Notes under the pieces: model-generated | What the model was told of the DNA's origin: nothing | Database searches by the model: none | The model's input: only the letters and a program-made list of their open reading frames with translations | In this document: piece by piece, positions 47,744 to 64,000 of the stretch | Layout: the number at the start of each line of letters is the position of its first letter | How positions within the stretch are numbered: position 1 is the first letter of the stretch | DNA from: Metaphire vulgaris | Lineage: Eukaryota > Annelida > Clitellata > Crassiclitellata > Megascolecidae | Direction: 5' to 3' | NCBI GenBank assembly: GCA_018105865.1 | Contig: CM030840.1 | Coordinates: 10,698,294-10,762,293, forward strand | Length of the DNA stretch: 64,000 bases | Made by a program: the position numbers and the translations under genes

Positions 47744-48220
47744 TTATCTTAGATGCGAATGGTGGAAACTCAAAGCACCGCTGAGTACGTTGAAAGACGA
47801 ACGGAGCACATCGGATGATGATGTGTATAGGTTGGCACGACGTCCGACATCGGATCTTGTATACAGTCTCTCCGTGTGGCGTCCGTGTTCGTGTTGCATC
47901 ATCATCTCCGTTGCACCCGGAGAGCAACAACGGCGTCCCGATGAGCGAGACAACGGATCCGGTGTTAGACGTCGTGTTATGAAACCGCGGTCGCCGCTGG
48001 GAAAACGGGGTCCGACGGAGGAACGGCGATTTCTTCCCTCCGACGAAGCTTCGATATCGGATTTCGTCAAGATTCCAGATGCACTTGATCGATCGAGCGA
48101 TGGACCCGGAGGAGGAGGAGGGGGAGGAGCTGGGGCCAAGGGTGAATAACCTGCAGCCCTTCAATCGGCCATATTTCCCAGTCTTTAGTGCACTTCTCGT
48201 TACCAACCGCCGCTCACAAG
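47744..48220. other. GC-rich block with ambiguous coding potential
   Basis: Both strands are open here. On plus, one frame ends SDEASISDFVKIPDALD... before a glycine run and stop at 48149. Another frame starts at ATG 48100 (MDPEEEEGEELGPRVNNLQP) and runs to a strong donor AAG/gtaagtg at 48220/48221. On minus, a 131-codon frame ends LYTSSSDVLRSSFNVLSGAL. I recognise none of them. The good plus donor makes a plus-strand first exon at 48100-48220 the most testable option. Confidence 0.3.
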
Positions 48221-48502
48221 GTAAGTGTGTTCTGGCGGCGATGGTCAACAGATTCGGACGAAGCGAGCGAGCGATTCTTGCGAACAGCGTATACGGTCGT
48301 TTCTAAAGAAGCTGACGTCAGCATAGAACATGTTTTCACCTTCGTTCAAAATATTATATATAGAATCAAAAACACAAGTAGGCCAAGTTTCAGGTGAGCG
48401 AGCGAACGGCAGGAGGAGGAGGTATTCGCCGCCGTCAACAGACATCCAGGCTTCGGCAATTACAGGAGTGAACATCACACGGACTGCTACACCTTTAATT
48501 CT

Positions 48503-48507
<5 letters not shown>

Positions 48508-48562
<55 letters not shown>
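48508..48562. repeat. GA dinucleotide tract
   Basis: About 27 GA units. Confidence 0.95.
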
Positions 48563-48563
<1 letters not shown>

Positions 48564-50084
48564 GTGTCCATCCTATTACCGGTATACTCTAAGTACTGCG
48601 TTAGGCGTTATAGGCAGTTGGCCTGGCTTACTTACTCCGGGAAGAAGAAAGCGATTATGCACTGTTTCATATATCGAGTGATTTATTACGCTGCATACTT
48701 TTCACGAAGCAGTAGACAGCATATATGGAAGTTGATTAAGAGAGACAGGCAGGCAGACAACCAGTTAGACAGGGAAAGGGAAAAGGGAACAGATTGATAG
48801 GTGGGCAGATGGCCAGCCAGTTGTTTAGAATTCTTTTCCCCAGAATAGCTCTTGGAACTACAGTAATACTAAATAAAGAAGATAACGATTCTAAGGAATC
48901 TCCTGAATTCTATTAATTGTAACAAACGACTTGGGATCTGCGACAAAAATTATAAATTACCACAAGAGTATCTGTCCTATAGTCTATCCTAGAATTTCGT
49001 CGGGCGTATATTTGTAAGCATTTGCAAGAGCTTTTAATGTTCAGCCAACAACTTTGTGATTATAACAATGGCGCTGGGGAAGTCTGATTGAATTAATAAT
49101 TATTTATGAATAAAAGGAATTGAGACCAGGAAGGACAGTTATTAGTCGTGAGTGAAAGCGAGTTTTGGCAATCATGCATCAATTCTGTCTTGTTGACTAT
49201 CTTTCCGTCTGTTAGTACATAGGCTATATATTATAGAGATGCTGGTATTTCCACAAATTTATCGCGTTACCAACTTATCACGCTCGCCTGTTAAAAATAG
49301 GGCAATGCCTCTGAATTCCACGTCTCTTTTTGCTTTCATTCCACTTCCTATATTTTTATCTTTCGTCATCTTCATTTTCTCATCACGGCCGAAGATTAGG
49401 CGTGTATATGCCTTCAATAAAGCATCTAAACAAGCTGATCTATCATGGTTCATGGCGAACCTCTAGTCTAATCTACGCCGATCTCCTCACTAAACGTAAG
49501 CTTATATTTAACATGTTATTAACCTTCATCATATGTCTTGCTTCTGTTGGCCTATGCTGTGGTCTGTTCGATGGGCAGTTGGGCGCCGTCTATAGAAATT
49601 AAACTGATCACAGTATATGACAGAGTGAATATCCTAATAGTCGCCAGGGGAAGTGTCGTGAATTAGATGAATTCCTTTTCGAAATTGCATTTCTTCCAGA
49701 ACGATGACGATGACGTCACGGCTGACGTCAGGACATGACACGACGAACAATGAACAGGCGTCGACGATTGGTCTGCTCTGATCCGAGCTCTGACGACGGA
49801 AGTATTGAAAGCCACGACAGACAATTGGGGCCTTTTCCCGCTTCCTTAGTCGTTAGAGAGAGAGGGGGGGAAGAGTGAGAGGGGATGGGCGATAGATTAA
49901 GTATGTGAACCTGGATTACACTGTGGTGAATCTTAGGTTCCAGATAGCAGTTCTTCATATTTACTGCAGAAACGCGCCTATAGTATTAGCTGCAATGGGG
50001 TTCGATAGAAGTCTTTGGAGTCTTTCAACGCCGACGCATCCAGAAATGATCCAGAGTCAAGCACCTTACACAAATAACAGCTCT
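48563..50084. other. No feature seen
   Basis: Small frames on both strands without recognisable motifs. Confidence 0.5.
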
Positions 50085-50219
<135 letters not shown>

Positions 50220-50890
50220 CGAGACGCTCCGAAGTGAAACGCTGACGAGACGCGCTCAACGCGCAAGAAACAGCGTCTCTAAAACCCTTCGATTGAGGAA
50301 ATTCTTCTCAGAGACTTACTTTTATCTCGATTCGTAGGCGACTGCCAACGGTAGTCTTTTGATCAACGCAACGTGTTTTTACATTCCGTCTTTTGAGTAT
50401 AATTTCAGCTAACTTTGGGGGCATGGATGCCCTATTTACTGAAATTTTGTTCCAGTCGTGAAATTTGTGCAAAACCGATAGGAAATATTTATTTGGGTGG
50501 AGGTGGCGGGGTGTATGGATGATTTTTGACGGAATCTATACACTTAGTCGTATTCCAGCTTTTGGTTATTCTATATATAATTATTGATCATAATTATAGA
50601 GTCTTTAAGGTATGCTACAGAGCTTACGGTCTGACTCCAATATTACTCAAAAGCTTCTGCGGCTGGGTCGGGGTTACAGATCCCACTGGGGGGGGGAACT
50701 CACGACGCTTCCTCAAGACCCCTACATGGTCGGAACAAATGAGAGGTGCGTTTCTGTCTTGATGGTGTTAGATGCCCATGTAATTGGAAACAACATTGCA
50801 ATCAACTGACTCTACATAACCAGATGGTGTATGTAGAAAGATCTTCGAATGCCGACTATTTTGCAACTGATGGATTTTTATTGGTTAATG

Positions 50891-51195
50891 CAGTGGAGGT
50901 TCCAGGAATTCTTGGTGGGGGATGAAAAATTTGTTTGAAGTTGGTGGGGGGATGCAAAGTGAAGAATAAAAACAAGAAAAAAGAGGAAAAGGTCATTGTT
51001 AGTAGTGTTTTGCTCACTAAATGTTAAAAAACCTTGCCAAAAAGGCCGACAAGCAAGAAAAAGAAGGTCATTTGCAGTATTTTTCACTAATTTTTTCAAA
51101 AACTCGCCGGAAAATAGGCTGCCAAACAAGAAAGATCATCCGGAACCCCGGTGGGGGATGCATCCCCAGGCATCAACACGGTGGAACCGCCACTG
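50891..51195. mobile_element. CAGTGGAGGTTCC MITE, 305 bp
   Basis: CAGTGGAGGTTCC pairs with GGAACCGCCACTG. There is an exact duplication GGTTAATG. It carries GACAAGCAAGAAAAAGAAGG near 51048 and related motifs at about 50985 and 51125. Confidence 0.85.
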
Positions 51196-51437
51196 GGTTA
51201 ATGGTTACTGTAGATGTTTTTAATTGTTTCATTCTGAGAAACGTAATTACATTTCATTCTAGGGCGTAGGCCTACTTCTTAAGCGCTTGCCTCTTAACGG
51301 AGCCGATGAAGATGGTGGTGAGGTTGGACCAGTGGTTGGAGTTCGAAGTCTTGATTGCAGAAGGAGACGGCAAAACACAGACCCTGACGATGATCCTTTG
51401 TTCAGACCGATAGACACCGCAAGCAGATGTTTCCATG

Positions 51438-51628
51438 CAGTGGCGTAGCCAAGGAGGGAGGGGCTTGGGGTTAAACCTCTTGACTGTTCGACCAAAAATT
51501 TTGTGTGCGCTCATATGCCTATTCCTTTGCGTGTTGTGAATCAGTCATGATCATAATCTTTTTTGGTTGTCAGAATTTTCCGAAGCTGTGAATCATGGGA
51601 ACTTCGGAAAATCCTGGCTACGCCACTG
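51438..51628. mobile_element. CAGTGGCGTAGCC MITE, 191 bp
   Basis: CAGTGGCGTAGCCA pairs with TGGCTACGCCACTG. There is an exact duplication TTTCCATG. It contains ATCTTTTTTGGTTGTCAG, a variant of the shared motif. Confidence 0.85.
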
Positions 51629-52206
51629 TTTCCATGTCTGAAGAAAGTCGTAGGCAGACTTAAGAAGAGGCCACCTCTTCAACGACACCGACAACAATAA
51701 CAACGACAATAGCGACATTCCTTTGTGATGACGCCAGATGCCGTAAGGGCCAATCGACTCACGTGAGCCGTTCGAGTGTCCTCCGTCCGTCTGCCTGGCG
51801 CAATTAGGCAGACGACCGACAACCTGCTTCGGTTCGGTCTTTTAAAGTCAACGCGTAGAAGGGGGTGCGCTAGAGCTGGTCACGGTGGGGAATTGTGCCG
51901 CCTGTCTCTGCCTGTCATTCATTCACTCACTCACTCAATAGAGGCCTACAGTATAGTGTTATGATGAACATAGATAGGAGCGCAGGGGACGCTTCAACAT
52001 ACCGTGAGACTAGTGAGGCGTCTCGATTACTAGCAGCGCTGAGCGTCGAATGTCTTTCGACATGCGCCTTCGCAACTATGCGAAGCGGAATCACTGTAAG
52101 GTCGACGAACCGCCGCTTTAATAGAATCTGATAGTAGACGACTTCGTTTCTGCGTTGTCTCCTTAGCCTCAAGTGGAGAATATCTGGATTATTCGTCGTT
52201 TCAAGC

Positions 52207-57007
<4,801 letters not shown>

Positions 57008-57074
57008 AGTGATTAAGCTACATGTATACATGTATAGATCAGTGCACTCAAAGACCTTAATCCACTGTTGCTGA

Positions 57075-57080
57075 AATAAA
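57075..57080 (+). terminator. Poly(A) signal of the EGF-ligand gene
   Basis: AATAAA in the right orientation, 68 bases after the inferred stop. It supports 56956-57007 as the terminal coding exon. Confidence 0.6.
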
Positions 57081-57699
57081 ATCTTTAACATAATAGAATA
57101 AATATTTTCAAGTCGATAAATATATATTGATGTTAAGTTACAGTAGAAGACCAAAGAAAAAATTCTCTCTCACCAGTTCCCCTTCCTCTCTCTTCTCCTC
57201 CCCTCCCAACTGCCTTGCCTCCCCCTTACTACCCCCTCCTCCTCCTCACACTTCCTACTCTCTTCCGTCCCCGTTGGAGGCGAAGACCCACTTTTGGTTC
57301 AGTAGGTTCCGTTCGGGGGCGCAGCCCCCCATGGAGCGAAACCCACTTTGGTGGCCGTAGGCTTCGTTCGGGGCACAGCAACCCGTGGGGTCAAGTCTCC
57401 CATTGCCATTGGCCGTGGGCCCCAAGCTGTTGTTACGCATGGATATATTAATTGTACATTGCCATAAGCAGATGTCGTAATATTCACGTGCATAAAAATA
57501 AATAAAATGATGAAAAAAGTGAACGTCAAAAATAAAATGAACGTCAAAATCCAACCGCCATTTCTTGATGGAAAATCAGCTACTGTAGTACTGTTGCTAT
57601 ACAAATTGAACAGCTACGTTTAGCGGCAAAGCGTCGTTCTGATATCAGATATTTTGCGCTCGTTTTAGCGCAAAATGTAATATCCCGTCATTGGACCTA
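57081..57699. other. C-rich and imperfect GC-rich repeat
   Basis: TTCGTTCGGGGC and TTCCGTTCGGGGGC with GAAACCCACTTTGGT/AGACCCACTTTTGGT form about two imperfect units at 57270-57420. Otherwise nothing recognised. Confidence 0.45.
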
Positions 57700-58555
57700 C
57701 TGGACTCAACCAGCATCTAAACGCTCCATGCATTTCCGCCATCTTGTTTTGCGATTTTTCTATCAACGCGGCCTGGCAATCTGTTCTAGATGCACGTGCA
57801 TGCATGCGACATCCGTTCTAATTAACCTTTCTCCAAAGGGATTTATTCACCTGGCTCGAGATCGGTTTTACGGGAGTCCGCAATCTCAGAAATTATCCGT
57901 GTGGCTCGCCTCGGTCAGCATTTTCTTCGTTATGATTTTCAACATCTTATCCCGTATTTTTTTAGATCAGTTTGCTGTCGGAAACGCGAACAGCGGTCGT
58001 GTGAGGATTATTTTGCATCATAAACAGTCGTTCATTCCTGCAACTCCAACGGATAAACAACGCACAGTAGACCAGCGGCGTGAAACTAATCCGTTGGAAA
58101 AAACGCTCGTTAAGAAAACGTCGCAAAAGATAAAGATATGACAAACTAACAGGTGAAGATGGCATTTTAGATATCAGAAGAACCACCGCAGACTGAACCC
58201 TCGACTCAACCAGCATCTAAACGACCAACTTTCTTATACCATTACGCGGGCTACTCTTAATCTGTTCGGCGCGTGTCTCTGCCATCCCTGCTTCCTCTTT
58301 TGCCATCGACGACTCAGCTTTAATCGCTATAATAATTGCCTTTGAAACGTTTTCTTCCGCGATTATTTCTAATTTTTAGATCAGTTTGCTGTCGGATACA
58401 CTGGTCGTGTGAGGATTATTTTGCATCATAAACAGTCGTTCATTCCTGTAAAACAACGCAAAGGAGACCTCGATAAAACTAATCCGAGAAAAGACGAGTT
58501 TAGAAAACATACTTTACGTTTTCTGACGAACTTTCGGTGAAGTTAGAAATCCAAT
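57700..58555. repeat. Diverged tandem duplication, non-coding
   Basis: GACTCAACCAGCATCTAAAC is at 57703 and 58203. TTTAGATCAGTTTGCTGTCG with about 80 following bases is at 57961 and about 58375. A third echo of the CTCGATAAAA...GACGAGTTTAGA end is near 58750. The 137-codon frame at 57728-58141 is not conserved in the second copy. Confidence 0.7.
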
Positions 58556-58920
58556 TTTAAACAGATATTTCTCAAGCTTTGCCTCAGAAAACCTCAAAAC
58601 TCAAGGATAATGTTTTAGTTTTCTGAACATTTCTCTTGCCATGATAATAACTAACTAATAATTCTATAATTGCCTTTAATAATTGAATAATAATAATAAT
58701 AATAATTTGAAACATGGTGGCTCCAACATACTGTAACAGGCAAAGGAGGTCTCGATAAAAACTAGCGAGAAGAGACGAGTTTAGAGCACCCCACTAGCCC
58801 CTGTTTCGACCCTTATAAATAATTTTAAACAGATACCTAACAATAAATCAGAAAACCCCAAAATTAAGGATAATTTTTAGTTTTCTGACGGCATTTCTCT
58901 TGAATCCTGGTGCCTTTCAC

Positions 58921-58921
58921 T

Positions 58922-58959
<38 letters not shown>

Positions 58960-58980
58960 TCTAGTAGTAATAGTAGTAGT
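58921..58980. repeat. GTA triplet tract
   Basis: About 13 GTA units with a few substitutions after 58959. Confidence 0.9.
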
Positions 58981-59012
58981 TGTTATTGTTGTAACCTAGT
59001 CTATATATCTTC

Positions 59013-59464
59013 GCTAATTCAAGACAAATGATGCGATATCAAATATTCAACTATCGAAACCCCAAATTAAATTAAAGACCAAAATCCTGTCTTAGTTAGT
59101 GGCGTAGGCCTGCTGCCTCCCGTGCCCCATTGTAGTGCCAGGCTCACCAACTAATTTTCATCAGAGGATTCAGATTTTCTCCAGATAAAATATCTAACAA
59201 CAAATCATTGGTCCCCATTCTTAGGGCAAGATAATTGTTTGCAAATTTTCCCACAAATTTTGGAGCCGTTTTATGAGTAATTTTATCAATTTTAGTAGTA
59301 GTAATTTTAGTAAATTTTTAGCGATTTTTAGTATGTTTTTAGCAAATGTTGGCAATTTTGTTGTAACCAATTTATACATTTTGCTAATTCAAGACAAATG
59401 ATGCGATATCAAATATTCAACTATCGAAACCCCAAATTAAATTAAAGACCAAAATCCTGTCTTA
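59013..59464. repeat. 82-base exact direct repeat, 370 bases apart
   Basis: 59013-59094 and 59383-59464 are identical by eye (starting GCTAATTCAAGACAAATGAT). Similarity resumes after a few bases (GTAGGCCTGCTGCCTC). This is a recent local duplication. Confidence 0.85.
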
Positions 59465-60774
<1,310 letters not shown>

Positions 60775-61259
60775 TGCATATGTGTAATTCTGCTTCTTAA
60801 TTAATGGGTAGCTTGGGGATGTCTCTAGACAAGTATAGTCTGAAGCAGCTATCCGTCCAATTCGGTCAAAGAAACAGCTATAAAACGGGGCAGACGCAGC
60901 GATGACAATGGCGACAGTGGAGATTGGCGAATCGTTTATAGGCAAATGCGAATGCTGAATTCAGACATCTGAAAGAACGGGACGAAGACGAAAGGCGTAT
61001 TATGGCTGTAAGTTCTGCTGCGAGTTAACCGTTGCTCCTCGTATGCCCTAGGATTTTTTCCGTAATTCTTTTAAGCTCTTGTGTCTACCTTCTCTCCACG
61101 CATCGTAATATAGCAGCGCCATCTGAAGACAGGCAGCGCCCAGTAAAGAGACGACTGCGATCAATGCCTTGAAGCCAAAGCCTTTGTGCAGCCCAGCTGA
61201 AGCCAACGACAGCGCTGTGTTTACAGAAGGTGGTCACAGCAGACAGAGTCCAGACGAGC

Positions 61260-61260
<1 letters not shown>

Positions 61261-61313
<53 letters not shown>
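61261..61313. repeat. GA tract upstream of synaptogyrin
   Basis: About 26 GA units some 350 bases before the synaptogyrin start codon; possibly promoter-proximal. Confidence 0.9.
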
Positions 61314-61316
<3 letters not shown>

Positions 61317-61662
61317 CATCTGCTCCTCCTCCACTCAGCGGCGTCGTCTGCCGAGGCGACGGCCAAACGACCGACGCCACAAAAAGCGCGCTTCGTCTAA
61401 TTATGCAAATGCGTCGTCGTCGTCGAAGGCGCGCTCAGTCCGCAGTGGCTGCTGCAGGGCACCGCTGCTGCTGCTGCTGCTGCTGCTGAGACCGTCGTCG
61501 CGTAGGAGGAGGAGGAGGTAGCCGGCGACATCCTAGCACCGCGGTCAACAGCGGCGGCGGTGGCGGTGTGGTAGGTGGCAGAGAGCGCGTGGCTGGCGGA
61601 GAGGCCTTCGTACCCGAGATCTTGCCCCGTCGAAGTACAGCGACACATTCGACGAAGACGAA

Positions 61663-61778
61663 ATGGACGGAGGAGGAGGAGGAGGAGGCGCCTACGGAGC
61701 GGGAAAAGCCAGCGGAACCTTCGACGCCATTGCATTTGCCAAGAAGCCACAGGTCATCCTAAGAGTCGTCAGTTGGGT
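61663..61778 (+). CDS. SYNGR: Synaptogyrin, first coding exon (gene continues past the window)
   Basis: The exon encodes Met-Asp, a glycine run, AYGAGKASGTFD, then AFAKKPQVILRVVSW, and ends at a TGG/gtaagg donor. This matches the N-terminus of synaptogyrins (GGAYGAGKAGGAFDP...ILRVVSW, followed by the first MARVEL transmembrane helix), including the intron position after SW as I remember it. Synaptogyrins are four-pass proteins of synaptic and other small vesicles. The remaining exons are not in the next 2.2 kb, so intron 1 is long and holds TIR-like and SINE-like sequence. Upstream are CAG/CTG/CGG-rich stretches and a GA tract that may belong to the promoter and 5'UTR. In-frame reading past 61778 soon meets repeats and is not coding. 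Confidence 0.85.
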
Positions 61779-62048
61779 AAGGAGGCGATACACATTCACA
61801 CTAAAAGACCGATTCAGAACAGCCCGCTGCTGCAGCAGCTGCGCCTTACTATTCCACTGTGGCGTAGCCAGGGTTCCGGAATAGGCAGGCTTGTCCATGG
61901 GACATATTTTCTGGGAATACAGTTCAAATGAAATAATGAAATAAAATTTATGAAAGTTTAGGTTTAGTGTCTACTAAATAGGACTACATGTACAAAGAGA
62001 CATGTAAAACGACATAATTTACTAACTCTATTAACTTTAATGCCCACC

Positions 62049-62051
<3 letters not shown>

Positions 62052-62090
<39 letters not shown>
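62052..62090. repeat. TA tract in synaptogyrin intron 1
   Basis: About 19 TA units. A CA tract lies at 62729-62752. Confidence 0.9.
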
Positions 62091-62091
<1 letters not shown>

Positions 62092-62167
62092 GCGAAGAAA
62101 ATAGAAGGATAAACAGCTTTAAAAGGCTAAAAAATAAATTTAAAAATTAAGAGTATATAATCTGACG

Positions 62168-62225
62168 CAGATCAAACCCCGTTAGCGCCCCCAGTGGCCT
62201 TCGCACAGGCAGTAATGCCTTCTAA
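62168..62225 (+). repeat. Opposite-strand partial copy of the 62642-62725 SINE
   Basis: ATCAAACCCCGTTAGCGCC then CCCAGTGGCCTTCGCACAGG and CAGTAATGCC align to the minus-strand SINE end about 450 bases away. Together they form an inverted pair. Confidence 0.5.
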
Positions 62226-62641
62226 GCAGGGGCATCGCGAGCCCTTTTGCCGCCCTGAGGCACCTTATCCAGTTCAGCCCCTCTCAGTAGACTCCGCAGT
62301 CAACATACAAAAGAAGTCTAGAAGGGAGCTATTCCAATCTCACACTCGTTCTGCCTGTCCCTAACAATCTATTTTAACGAAACAAAAGAGTAAACGAATG
62401 ACAAGAAATGAACAAGGTAAATTATAATGACGAACATTGGCGAACATTATAATAATTATTATAACATTATAGTGACGAACATTGTCAGTAGCTACTTACA
62501 AACATGCCTGCATGAACAATGACCTTATGCGTTGTACTGTTTTACACTTGCATTTCTCTAATGCTAGTGTAGACGTTATGTTAACTAACAACGTTACTCT
62601 TAACTTAGCGTGACTTAGCATGACTTGACTTAAAGTGGCTT

Positions 62642-62725
62642 AGGAGGCATTACTGCCTGAGTAAAGCCACTGGGGCGACAACGGGGCTTGAACCCGCTCC
62701 TTCAGCCTATTGCTCCAGCGAGTAA
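62642..62725 (-). repeat. tRNA-like SINE fragment in synaptogyrin intron 1
   Basis: Read on minus: GGGTTACTCGCTGGAGCA, then a B-box-like GGGTTCAAGCCCCG (about 62675-62690), then CCCCAGTGGCTTTACTCAGG and CAGTAATGCC. It is followed downstream by a CA tract. Confidence 0.5.
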
Positions 62726-63594
62726 CCCACACACACACACACACACACACACGCGTAGGCGCTCATCCCCTTTGATACGGACGCGTCTATAAACACACAC
62801 AACGCACATGGTGCAGCAAGATTTCGGAACGAGAATGAGTCAGAGAGAATGAGTCAGACAACTTAGACAAGACAAAGCGTGAATAATTGACACATTGGAA
62901 TTTTTTTTTGAAAGATTCGCCTGGGCTTGAAGGGTGGATCTGGTGGATCAGTGAGTGCTTGGTTCTGAAGTGAAGAGCAACAACGGGTGAGGGATTTACT
63001 GGTTGGAGTGGACAGTCGGCCTATAGCACAAGTGTGAACTCGATACTTGTTCTCACAGCAGCCTAAATTGTGTTCGTTACCTGCTTAAGTTGCTCTCACA
63101 AAGAGCACAAGAACAAATTCGTAGGTAATCAGCGGGAATCGAGCACCTAAAGGCCAAATGGGTTATTATTATTATTATTCAGGACGATTTATTCGACGCC
63201 GTACGCATAGCTTCTTGTGGGTGAAGGCTAAGGCTAAAGTGATTAGATAAGACTATCGGCGTTAGCAGTGTTGTTCGCTGGCTTTAACATCCCTTTATGG
63301 CATATTGGTCTTTTGTTTAACAACCAAAAGAAACTTTTTGAAACAGGTTGTTTTAGTCTTCATGTTCTTCAAAAACGCTCCTGGCGTTCAGAATTTTTGC
63401 AATAGTCTCCATGGTGAAGAACATCACCACTTGGCAATATTGTAACTATTTTAAGTCTGTGTTCCACTGCTGGTATTTGTCATCTCCAACCCTCCAATCC
63501 ATATTAGCCATATTAGAACATCGCTCACAATGAAAACATAGCCGTTGGTCAGATATGTCGATTCTAATGCGTTGCGTGCGTTGAGCGGCCGTTG
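62726..63594. other. Synaptogyrin intron 1, unassigned
   Basis: CA tract at its left end. No second synaptogyrin exon was found here. Confidence 0.5.
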
Positions 63595-63966
63595 TTAGGA
63601 TTTGACGTACGAAGACATTAGGAAGAGGTTATTCTTTGACGAACTGTCGATAGAGTTATATGATTCGGCGCTATAATCAGAAGTGTCAGCAAAACCGAAA
63701 GTCTCTGGAAAACTTTTCAGCTTTTCTTCTTCTGACTCACCTACCACTAAAAAACTCGTGATAGGTTGATTAGGCCTAGCACGTAACTCTTTAGCAGGAG
63801 ATACAATAGCTGTTATAGATCCACGCTGATTGACAGCTGGTATCAATTGGCTATCACTGTTGTCAAACATTACCTTCTGTAATTCTTCAAAACCGGTTGA
63901 AAAACCAATGGCTCTTCGGATTGACGTAGCCTCTGACCCACCCTCACCGAAACAGCGGGTGTCGTT
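63595..63966 (-). CDS. Possible terminal coding exon, function unknown
   Basis: The minus strand is open from a stop at 63967 to a stop at 63595. It contains a Met at 63870 (91 residues) and about 32 more codons upstream (RCFGEGGSEATSIRRAIGF...). The product is rich in Ser, Asp and Glu with no low-complexity run (e.g. VVGESEEEKLKSFPETFGF, SDYSAESYNSIDSSSKN), resembling a cytoplasmic tail. A minus-strand AATAAA lies about 400 bases beyond the stop, near 63187. I do not recognise the family. It could be the 3' exon of a gene to the right, or chance. Confidence 0.35.
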   Translation of the reverse strand, partial: NDTRCFGEGGSEATSIRRAIGFSTGFEELQKVMFDNSDSQLIPAVNQRGSITAIVSPAKELRARPNQPITSFLVVGESEEEKLKSFPETFGFADTSDYSAESYNSIDSSSKNNLFLMSSYVKS

Positions 63967-64000
63967 TCATGAACTCTCTCTCGCCTCCCAACCAATCTCT

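Noticed and set aside
57728..58141. 137-codon plus-strand frame
   Set aside because: It lies in a duplicated repeat and is not preserved in the second copy; no known domain.

Overview
This window is animal nuclear DNA. Genes are split by GT-AG introns, long simple-sequence tracts are abundant, and there are many short DNA transposons with 8-bp target-site duplications plus degraded CR1/L2-like LINEs. The gene set (BHMT, an SBK-type kinase, a synaptogyrin, a membrane-anchored EGF ligand and an amidated-neuropeptide precursor) fits a marine invertebrate, most likely a lophotrochozoan such as a mollusc, annelid or brachiopod. The phylum is inferred from the neuropeptide and repeat style and is not proven.

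Layout. 0-18 kb holds no recognisable host gene. It contains LINE remnants at 1.6-2.4 and 9.9-12.3 kb, hAT-type elements (one nested pair at 5.2-6.5 kb and one with a decayed transposase at 7.2-8.5 kb), small TIR elements, a 16-bp minisatellite and a 540-bp GATA tract. 18.3-19.3 kb carries an intact single-exon neuropeptide precursor yielding nine -FRSDL-amide-type peptides. 19.3-27.5 kb is repeats, including a 340-bp TCTG tract. 27.5-39.2 kb is a complete nine-exon BHMT gene with TATA box and poly(A) signal; its introns have absorbed at least five TIR elements and several LINE and SINE pieces. 39.2-45.2 kb holds satellites, a second hAT with transposase remnant and a 40-bp-arm palindrome. 45.5-46.8 kb (minus) is an uninterrupted SBK-like kinase. 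47.5-48.3 kb is a GC-rich block with ambiguous coding potential. 52.2-57.1 kb (plus) is a complete five-exon gene for a 157-residue EGF-type ligand. 57.7-59.5 kb holds duplicated non-coding blocks and 60.3-60.8 kb a 476-bp ATC tract. 61.66-61.78 kb is the first coding exon of a synaptogyrin that runs off the right edge. A possible minus-strand exon lies at 63.6-63.97 kb.

The genes do not form an obvious pathway. The most unusual signals are the neuropeptide precursor, and a short motif, close to GACAAGCAAAAAAGGTCATC, that recurs in many otherwise different TIR elements. All coordinates and reading frames were worked out by hand; no database search or computation was run.
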